Below are positions 57,993 through 64,000 of a DNA stretch of 64,000 nt, in pieces. This DNA is from Actinomycetes bacterium (lineage in GTDB: Bacteria > Actinomycetota > Actinomycetes > Actinomycetales > Cellulomonadaceae): NCBI GenBank assembly GCA_021793675.1, contig JAJYSG010000002.1, positions 1 through 64,000 of the forward strand, written 5' to 3'. Position numbers and translations under genes: made by a program. A model generated the notes under the pieces. It did no database searches. It had not been told where the DNA came from and saw nothing but the letters and a program-made list of their open reading frames with translations. Within the stretch, counting starts at the first letter, position 1. Every line of letters starts with the position of its first letter.

Positions 57993-58328
57993 CTAGAAGC
58001 TCGACGGGTCCGGGGTGACGGAAGTCGAGTCGCCGGTGACGCTGCTGATCGACGACTTCACGTCGCTCACCTGGGCCTGCACCCAGTGCAGCCCCAGGGG
58101 GATGACAACTGCGAGAGTGATCGTGACGACGAGCACGCCAAGACCGCCGGTGACGGTCCAGAAGTTCGGGAGCCAGAAGTCGGGCGACGACAGCCGCGCC
58201 CGCCACTTGCTCACCGGCCGGGCCGGCTTGGCGTCACCGCCCGCCAGCACGGTGAAGCCGGTCGGCGGGGTCACGGCCGGCTGGCCGGAGGAGTCACTGG
58301 ACATGGGGGCCTCCTTTTCGTCGTTCAT
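57993..58328 (-). CDS. Single-TM hypothetical protein
   Basis: PNFWTVTGGLGVLVVTITLAVVIPLGLHWVQAQVSDV; start could be 58304. Confidence 0.7.
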   Translation of the reverse strand: MNDEKEAPMSSDSSGQPAVTPPTGFTVLAGGDAKPARPVSKWRARLSSPDFWLPNFWTVTGGLGVLVVTITLAVVIPLGLHWVQAQVSDVKSSISSVTGDSTSVTPDPSSF

Positions 58329-58338
58329 GTGCGGACCG

Positions 58339-58884
58339 TCACGACGCCGAACCGCAGCCGCGGAAAGTGACCGACTGGACCGGCCCGCCGGCCACCGACA
58401 CCTCCACCGTCGGTGCGCCTGCGGCCACAGCGGCTTCGTCCAATGGGAGAGCGACGAGCTCGGTGCCCGATGCCGTCTTCATGACGAGCCAGTCCGTCGA
58501 CATCCAGTCCCCGGACAGCACGACGTCGGAGCCGGGGCCGCGGGTCAGGTGCGCGATCACCGCGGTGTCCGACACGACGTCAACCAGCCCGTCGAACGAC
58601 ACCGTCAGCGGCGCGCCCGCTCGAACTTCCGACGGCCCGCACGTGTCCGCCTGCGTCACGGCCGCAGGCTTGGACACGACCGGGGTCGGAGTCGCGTGCG
58701 GGATTGGCAGGTAGTCGGTCGCGACCTTCGCGTCGACGACGCGCTGATGCTCCGCGGCAGCAGCACGCGCCGGAGCAGCCGCCCCGTACGCGGCAATCTC
58801 ACCGACAGCCAGGCCGGCAACAGCCAGCAGAACCAGGCCCGCCGTGACCGACACGGCCCAGGCGCTCCTCGAGAACTTCCTCAT
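58339..58884 (-). CDS. Secreted/membrane-anchored hypothetical protein
   Basis: MRKFSRSAWAVSVTAGLVLLAVAGLAVGEIAAYGAAAPARA N-terminal TM; 181 aa. Confidence 0.7.
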   Translation of the reverse strand: MRKFSRSAWAVSVTAGLVLLAVAGLAVGEIAAYGAAAPARAAAAEHQRVVDAKVATDYLPIPHATPTPVVSKPAAVTQADTCGPSEVRAGAPLTVSFDGLVDVVSDTAVIAHLTRGPGSDVVLSGDWMSTDWLVMKTASGTELVALPLDEAAVAAGAPTVEVSVAGGPVQSVTFRGCGSAS

Positions 58885-58923
58885 GTCAGGCACTTCCCTT
58901 CGAACTCGTGGCGGCAACAGGAA

Positions 58924-58949
58924 GGCCCGCCTCCGAATGGAGGCGGGCC
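58924..58949 (-). terminator. Rho-independent-type terminator of the ATPase operon
   Basis: Minus strand GGCCCGCCTCC-ATTC-GGAGGCGGGCC followed by TTCCTGTT. Confidence 0.75.
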
Positions 58950-58976
58950 AGAGCAACGGGCAAGCGTTTGTGCAGG

Positions 58977-59063
58977 TCAGGCGGCATGGGCTCTGGCGCC
59001 GGCGACCCGCAACCGAACAGGCGGCGCGTCATCGACAACCATCAGCTCGGGTTCCGGAGTCAC
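58977..59063 (-). CDS. Candidate 28-aa microprotein, coupled to the upstream ATPase
   Basis: VTPEPELMVVDDAPPVRLRVAGARAHAA; GTG overlaps the ATPase stop (ATGTGA) and the ORF ends just before the terminator. Confidence 0.4.
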   Translation of the reverse strand: MTPEPELMVVDDAPPVRLRVAGARAHAA

Positions 59064-59674
59064 ATTGCGAACTCGTCGAGCGTGACCTCGATCGGCCAGA
59101 ACGCTTCGGACGCGGGGCGCAGGTCGATCGCGACGCCTTGACCCCGCCTCCGAGGAGCCAAGTCTTCTGGAACCGGCAGCCAGACGGCCGCCGCTTGGAC
59201 GGCGAACCAGTCCGTGTCGCCCATGACGACCCGGGCTGGGAAGAAGTCCTCGAGCCAACGGTCGAGCTTCCAGAACGACGTCGTGAGCACCACGGAGCTT
59301 GTCCCTTCCACAAGGTTGAGCAGCTCAAGGAGCGAGGCCCAAGAGTCCGCGTACTCCCCGGACCACTCCGGGTGCGCAAGCAGCTCCGCGTGCTCCACGA
59401 CGACCAGGCGGCGAACGCCGGGGTCGTGCTTGACCTCCTTGACCAGCTGCCGCAGGGCCGCCGGCAGATCGTCCTGGTGCCAGCGCGCACCGACACGATC
59501 CGCGACGTCGGACAGCCCGCACCAGGGGTCGAAGACGTCAACCTGGTCGAACTCACCGTCCGCGGCGAGCAACATCGCCTTCACCAGGGTCGACTTGCCA
59601 CCGCCGGTCGGCCCGAGCACCATCGTCGACGCCCACGGCAGAGCAGGTGCGATCCGCGGTCGAACGTCACTCAC
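59060..59674 (-). CDS. Compact FtsK-like P-loop ATPase
   Basis: VLGPTGGGKSTLVKAMLLAA, VDVFDPWCGLSD, VRRLVVVEHAELL; GTG overlaps upstream stop. Confidence 0.7.
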   Translation of the reverse strand: MSDVRPRIAPALPWASTMVLGPTGGGKSTLVKAMLLAADGEFDQVDVFDPWCGLSDVADRVGARWHQDDLPAALRQLVKEVKHDPGVRRLVVVEHAELLAHPEWSGEYADSWASLLELLNLVEGTSSVVLTTSFWKLDRWLEDFFPARVVMGDTDWFAVQAAAVWLPVPEDLAPRRRGQGVAIDLRPASEAFWPIEVTLDEFAM

Positions 59675-61259
59675 TCTCGTCCTCCTCGTCAGCAAACCGT
59701 TCGAGATCCTCGAGGGTGATCTCCGGCAGGTTCTCATCGTCCAGGTTCCAGGGCGTCGCCTTCTCGACACCTCGTTCCTCGAGAAGCGCCGGAATGGAGC
59801 GCATCGGCGCGTACCCGACCCGCAGCCCGCGGACGGTGCCGCCTTCGGCAGCCATGACCGCCAGGCCGGGCGACTTGCCGTCATCCAGGAGACCGAAAGT
59901 CTCCACCGCCGCCGGCACCATCTCCGGTGCGTTCAGCGCCATCGTGATCGCCTCACGGGACGGCACCGCACCCGGCTTGGACAGCTGCACGACGCTCGTC
60001 AGGTTCGACCTCAGCTCGCCGCCAAGGATGTTCGCGTCAGGGCGCTGAGTCCCGACCTCGAGCAGGACACCGGTGAACCGGGCCTCACGGGCGAGCTTGC
60101 CGACGAGGAGCTTGATCGTCGCCTTCTCCGCCGCCTGGTCCTCCTGCTCGAGCCGGTACGGGTCGTCAGCCGGAAGCAGACGCAGCGCCGACGTGTCCGG
60201 CGGGATGAACAAGGAGCTCGTCTCGTCGATGAGGACGGTGATCGGCCTCACGTTCTCGCGGCGACGGGTCGGCTCGTCAAGGTCCGACCACTTGACCTCT
60301 CCGTACTTGTCGAGCAACCCCTTGCGGCGTGTGACCTCCGCGTAGACGGCGATGAGCACCTTGCGTGCGTCACCGAGAGTGACGCCCCAGGCCGAGCACC
60401 ACGGCTTGAGCGACTTGAAGTCAAGCCCGCCCTTGATGGGGTCGATGACGACGAGGTCGTGGCCGCGGCTCAGCGCGCTGGTCACCAGCGTGAGGAGGGC
60501 GACGGACTTGCCGCTCCCTGTCGGTCCGACGATGAGGCAATGCGGGCCGGCCTTGAGGTCGATGTACACCGTCTCGCCGTCGGGGTCCACCCCAATCGGC
60601 AGCTCCGCCCAGCGCGACGGTGCGACCTCAGCCGGCAATAGGTCGACCAGGTCGACCGTCGCAGGCAGCACCGGCGGACGGCCCCAGCGCAGCACCACGC
60701 GCCCGGTCCAAGCGTCCGTCTCGACCGTCCAACCGGCCGAGCCACCCACGGGCAGCTGTGCGGCGAACGCCTGCCACCGCTCCGCCTGCTTAGCCGGGTC
60801 GAACTTCGTCGGCGGCATCCGGTCGATCGTCACGGTGTCGAGCCGTCCCTCGCCGGTCACGTCGTCGACCGCCCAGGTCGAACGGACCGACACGAGCCAG
60901 GGCTGGTCCGGCACGCCGAGCAGCTCCGCGACCCGCTGACGCAACACCAGGTCGAACTGCGGCAGCAGTGCCGCGACCGCAGCACGCGGCGGGTTCCACT
61001 CGACGAGATGCCAGCCCGGGTTTGCCACGACGACCTGTTCGACCTGGTTGGCGTCGTTCGCTTTCCAGCCGGCCGTCGGGGCGCCCACGGAGGTAGCGAA
61101 CGGGGCCGGCGACGGGCGGGCCGTCAACATAGCGACCCCATCGCAAACCGTCTCGACCTGCATACCAGAGCCCGGCCAACGGCGCTCGAGCGCAACCGTC
61201 AGACGCGCCCGCTCGTCAGGGGAATCCGCGTACCCCAGCGGCAGCTTCACACTCGGCAT
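59667..61259 (-). CDS. FtsK/SpoIIIE (TraB-like) DNA translocase ATPase
   Basis: HCLIVGPTGSGKSVALL, DLVVIDPIKGGLDF, PITVLIDETSSL, EVGTQRPDANILGGELRSNLTSVVQLS. Confidence 0.9.
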   Translation of the reverse strand: MPSVKLPLGYADSPDERARLTVALERRWPGSGMQVETVCDGVAMLTARPSPAPFATSVGAPTAGWKANDANQVEQVVVANPGWHLVEWNPPRAAVAALLPQFDLVLRQRVAELLGVPDQPWLVSVRSTWAVDDVTGEGRLDTVTIDRMPPTKFDPAKQAERWQAFAAQLPVGGSAGWTVETDAWTGRVVLRWGRPPVLPATVDLVDLLPAEVAPSRWAELPIGVDPDGETVYIDLKAGPHCLIVGPTGSGKSVALLTLVTSALSRGHDLVVIDPIKGGLDFKSLKPWCSAWGVTLGDARKVLIAVYAEVTRRKGLLDKYGEVKWSDLDEPTRRRENVRPITVLIDETSSLFIPPDTSALRLLPADDPYRLEQEDQAAEKATIKLLVGKLAREARFTGVLLEVGTQRPDANILGGELRSNLTSVVQLSKPGAVPSREAITMALNAPEMVPAAVETFGLLDDGKSPGLAVMAAEGGTVRGLRVGYAPMRSIPALLEERGVEKATPWNLDDENLPEITLEDLERFADEEDESE

Positions 61260-61260
61260 G

Positions 61261-62166
61261 TCACAGACCTCCCGTCAGATCGAGAACCTGGCCGTCATCC
61301 GGCAGTGAGGTGGCGGCCAACACCGGCGTAAACCCGGCAGCCAGACCCCCCGACGCCTTGAGGGCGGCCCGCCGCTGGGCTGTCGCTGCATCGGCCCAGC
61401 CGAACGTCACCGTGCGTGCCGGACCCGCATCGAGGAACGACACGGTCCGGTCCGGCTGCAAGCCGACGAGCGCTTCCTCGAGCTTGTCCTTGTCGAGCGC
61501 CCCCGCCTTCCACGGCACAGGGCCCACCGTCACCCACCCGTCCGCATCGACCCGGACCGTGCCGGCCAGGTCGACATCAGCGACCCCGAACAGCTTCATC
61601 AGCCACCCGAGGTTGTCCACGTGCGCCGCGTTCGCCGCCTGAGTCCAGCCGCGCAGCAGCGTTCCGGTGCGAGCCGCTGGGACGGCGACGCCGAGCACCC
61701 AGCCGGCCCATGTGAGCCAGAGCGCGGTGTAGTCGACGGCGATGTTCGCGAGGTACAGGCCCCAGCCGGCGAGCGGGAGCGCGAGCAGCATCGACGCGCA
61801 CACAGCCCAGCCGCGGCCCGACCCGATGGTCCGGAACCACTCTCGCGAGAAGCGGCCGAACGGGAGCCGCAGGCCCGCCGCCGCGCAGATACGCCGCGCC
61901 AGCCAGAACGGGCCCATCGCGGCGCTGAACGCCGCCAGCGGGAAGCAGACGATGCCGGCCCAAGCAACCTGAGTTCCGAGCATGGCCATGGCGAGCGCCT
62001 CGAGCAGCGACGCGTGCGCGACCGCACCCACCCACCGGCGCTTCTGGCCGCGCTGGTCCAGCTCGCCCGTCTCCTTGTCGAGGCGAATCGAGTCGCCGAA
62101 CGGGATCGTGACGCCGGCGAGCACTGCCAGCACAGCGAGAAGAACGACCACGACGGTCTGGGTCAC
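61261..62166 (-). CDS. Multi-TM membrane protein with C-terminal soluble domain
   Basis: VTQTVVVVLLAVLAVLAGVTIPFGDSIRLDKETGELD...; 302 aa; one base before FtsK-like gene. Confidence 0.75.
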   Translation of the reverse strand: MTQTVVVVLLAVLAVLAGVTIPFGDSIRLDKETGELDQRGQKRRWVGAVAHASLLEALAMAMLGTQVAWAGIVCFPLAAFSAAMGPFWLARRICAAAGLRLPFGRFSREWFRTIGSGRGWAVCASMLLALPLAGWGLYLANIAVDYTALWLTWAGWVLGVAVPAARTGTLLRGWTQAANAAHVDNLGWLMKLFGVADVDLAGTVRVDADGWVTVGPVPWKAGALDKDKLEEALVGLQPDRTVSFLDAGPARTVTFGWADAATAQRRAALKASGGLAAGFTPVLAATSLPDDGQVLDLTGGL

Positions 62167-62456
62167 CGGACACCTCCACCGCTCCGGCCGCCCAGGACGA
62201 ACGCGACGACCACGACCAAGACCGCGGCGACCACCATTAGCCAGCCGACGGCGATGGTTCCTTCCACGGCGATCCACACGACGAGCCCCACCACGGCCAG
62301 GACCGGCAGACCCGCGGCGAGCAGCACACCACGGTGACGAGCCACCCAGGGGGGGACAGCCGCAGCAGCACCACGGCGCGTGCCAGCGAACACGGCACGG
62401 GCGCGCGACGGCGCCGGGGCGGTGCCCGGCTCGCGGCCGGCAGACATCGACGACAT
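62163..62456 (-). CDS. Small two-TM hypothetical protein
   Basis: RHRGVLLAAGLPVLAVVGLVVWIAVEGTIAVGWLMVVAAVLVVVVAFVLGG; overlaps next start. Confidence 0.7.
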   Translation of the reverse strand: MSSMSAGREPGTAPAPSRARAVFAGTRRGAAAAVPPWVARHRGVLLAAGLPVLAVVGLVVWIAVEGTIAVGWLMVVAAVLVVVVAFVLGGRSGGGVR

Positions 62457-62808
62457 CGGGTGAGCTCCCTTCACGGGGTCTATGTGCGGCAGACGCATGG
62501 TTGAGGCCAGCCGGGGCCGCGGCAGGAGAGATCACGGCCCCGGCGGGTAAGGGGTGCCCGTGCGCCGCGTGCTCGAAAGCTCCAGGGCAGGGGAGTCGGC
62601 GCACCGGGACGGAAGGGATCGTCACGGAAGCGACGCGCGGGCAGATCAGGGGGTGCGGAGGTGTTCCCGGCAGAGGTGAGGCCGGGCCCGGCATCCGCGG
62701 ACGCGAACCCGCGGGGTACAGCCGGACCCGGCCTCGTGCAGCTGCCGGTCCACGTCAGGGCGCGCACCATCGCCCTCGTGTTACACGTGAGTCTACATGA
62801 TGTGATTA

Positions 62809-63690
62809 TCAAGCCGCAAGGCTCTGAACTGCACGTGTCATCGTGTCGAGCTCGTCACGCGTCAGCGTGAAGTTGCCGCCGGCTGGCGCGTACGACTCCG
62901 GCACCCCGAGCCCGTCGAGCGTCAACCGGAGATACGACGGGTGGGACCAGCCGTCGCCGGCTTCCAACGTCCTCCCGACGACCTCGCCCGTCTCGGGATC
63001 GACGCGGCGGACCAGCGTGTACTTGTACCCCCGGACCGTGTACGGGTCCTCGGCTGACGGCGCCGTGGAGCCGGCCCCGTCCCACACACCGAGCACGGCC
63101 CCCGCGCGGTCGGTGGCGACCAGCCAACCCTCGACGCAGTCGAACGACGAGCCGTCGAGCTTCTCGCGACGCACCACACCCGTGACCGCCTCGAGGGTCG
63201 TCCACCGGTCGGCTAGCGACGGTGCGTCTACCACCGTGAGATCGCGCCGGACCTGGCCGCCGACCGCGTTTGCGACGTGGTCGAGCGTTGGCTCCGTCGC
63301 GCTCGCCTCACAACGAAGCGTCGAGCTCACCCACAGGCGAGCGTGGGGGAACCACTTCCCCGACATCTCATCGAAGGGGTTACCCCTCAGGTGGAGGCGA
63401 AGACCGTCCGGGAACCGGAGCGGCTCGGCTCGTGCCGCCGGCACGACGATCCGACCGATGTCGGGCTGCGTGTAGGCCACCGGGGGCGCCTCTGGCGTCC
63501 GCTCGGGCGCCCGAGACTGCGACGGCATCGTCGGCACGGGAGACAGTGGGTGCGCCACGGCCCGCGGCCGACTCGACAGCTTCGCCGGCTGCGGAGCCAA
63601 GATCGGCGCCGGTGCCGTTGCGGCAACCGGGCCGGTTGGCTTGACGTTGCCGGCCAGCAGGTCGGCCATGAAGCCACCGAGGACGCCCAT
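62809..63690 (-). CDS. Hypothetical protein
   Basis: 293 aa with coherent C-terminal domain; start overlaps the upstream ORF stop (ATGA). Confidence 0.7.
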   Translation of the reverse strand: MGVLGGFMADLLAGNVKPTGPVAATAPAPILAPQPAKLSSRPRAVAHPLSPVPTMPSQSRAPERTPEAPPVAYTQPDIGRIVVPAARAEPLRFPDGLRLHLRGNPFDEMSGKWFPHARLWVSSTLRCEASATEPTLDHVANAVGGQVRRDLTVVDAPSLADRWTTLEAVTGVVRREKLDGSSFDCVEGWLVATDRAGAVLGVWDGAGSTAPSAEDPYTVRGYKYTLVRRVDPETGEVVGRTLEAGDGWSHPSYLRLTLDGLGVPESYAPAGGNFTLTRDELDTMTRAVQSLAA

Positions 63691-64000
63691 CAGAACGACA
63701 CCCCCGCCCTGCGCAGCTCTGCGGTGAGGTCGTCAACCTCGGCGTCGTCGTCCTCGAACTGCGACAACGGGATCAACAAGGCGTATGCCGAGCCGAACTC
63801 GCCCATGTTGACGCTCCGGCGGTCGACGACGAGCGGGGCAAGCGTCGTGGACACGGTCGCGGCACCGACTTTCTCCGGCATGCCAAGGACAGTGGCGGTC
63901 TCGCCCGCGAGGAGCCCGACGCACGGCGTGCCGGCAGCGTCGCCCCTGCGAGGAGTGACCAAGGCACCGATGCGGCGCTGACCCGTGCTCGGAGTCCCGA
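63690..64000 (-). CDS. Hypothetical protein, 5' part beyond window
   Basis: Open frame ...GQRRIGALVTPRRGDAAGTPCVGLLAGETATVLGMPEKVGAATVSTTLAPLVVDRRSVNMGEFGSAYALLIPLSQFEDDDAEVDDLTAELRRAGVSF continues through the window end. Confidence 0.6.
   Translation of the reverse strand, partial: GTPSTGQRRIGALVTPRRGDAAGTPCVGLLAGETATVLGMPEKVGAATVSTTLAPLVVDRRSVNMGEFGSAYALLIPLSQFEDDDAEVDDLTAELRRAGVSF

Larger units (their letters stand above)
49597..64000. mobile_element. tRNA-Ala-associated integrative (possibly AICE/ICE-like) element; right end beyond window
   Basis: tRNA 3' end, then excisionase-like, tyrosine integrase, serine recombinase, FtsK/TraB-type ATPases and hypotheticals; alternative right end near 52825 possible. 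Confidence 0.7.

Noticed and set aside
62480-62812. 110-aa minus-strand ORF in the gap of the element operon
   Set aside because: TTG start, composition not protein-like, no motif; gap is more likely a leader or promoter region
1-64000. CRISPR array, rRNA genes or IS transposase
   Set aside because: No regularly spaced direct repeats with unique spacers, no rRNA-like sequence and no transposase motif were seen in either strand

Overview
High-GC actinobacterial chromosome segment; gene content and order suggest a Cellulomonas-like organism (inference). About 1-49.5 kb is a mostly ordinary chromosomal backbone. It carries ABC transporters, SDRs, a VIT1/CCC1 protein, an ECF sigma/anti-sigma pair, an NhaA-thioredoxin fusion, a KimA-like K+ transporter with a KdpDE-like two-component system, a P-type ATPase fused to a hemerythrin-like domain, a zur/znuACB locus, a TetR/MMPL-ABC/YhgE locus, a very large degenerate SF1-helicase-like protein, mscL, moeA and others. 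A tRNA-Ala(CGC) gene at 49.53 kb is followed by an excisionase-like gene and a tyrosine integrase. This marks the left end of an integrative element that continues to the window end. Its cargo includes a serine recombinase, a large Ig-like surface protein operon, and a tightly coupled operon with two FtsK/TraB-type ATPases and several membrane proteins. The best candidates for undescribed biology are (i) that surface-protein/dual-ATPase module, (ii) the MMPL transporter with a fused C-terminal degenerate ABC-ATPase domain next to a YhgE/Pip protein, (iii) the 1.7 kaa helicase-like protein with eroded ATPase motifs and a C-terminal nuclease-like domain, and (iv) the P-type ATPase-hemerythrin fusion. 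All functional calls come from reading the sequence; no database search was run.
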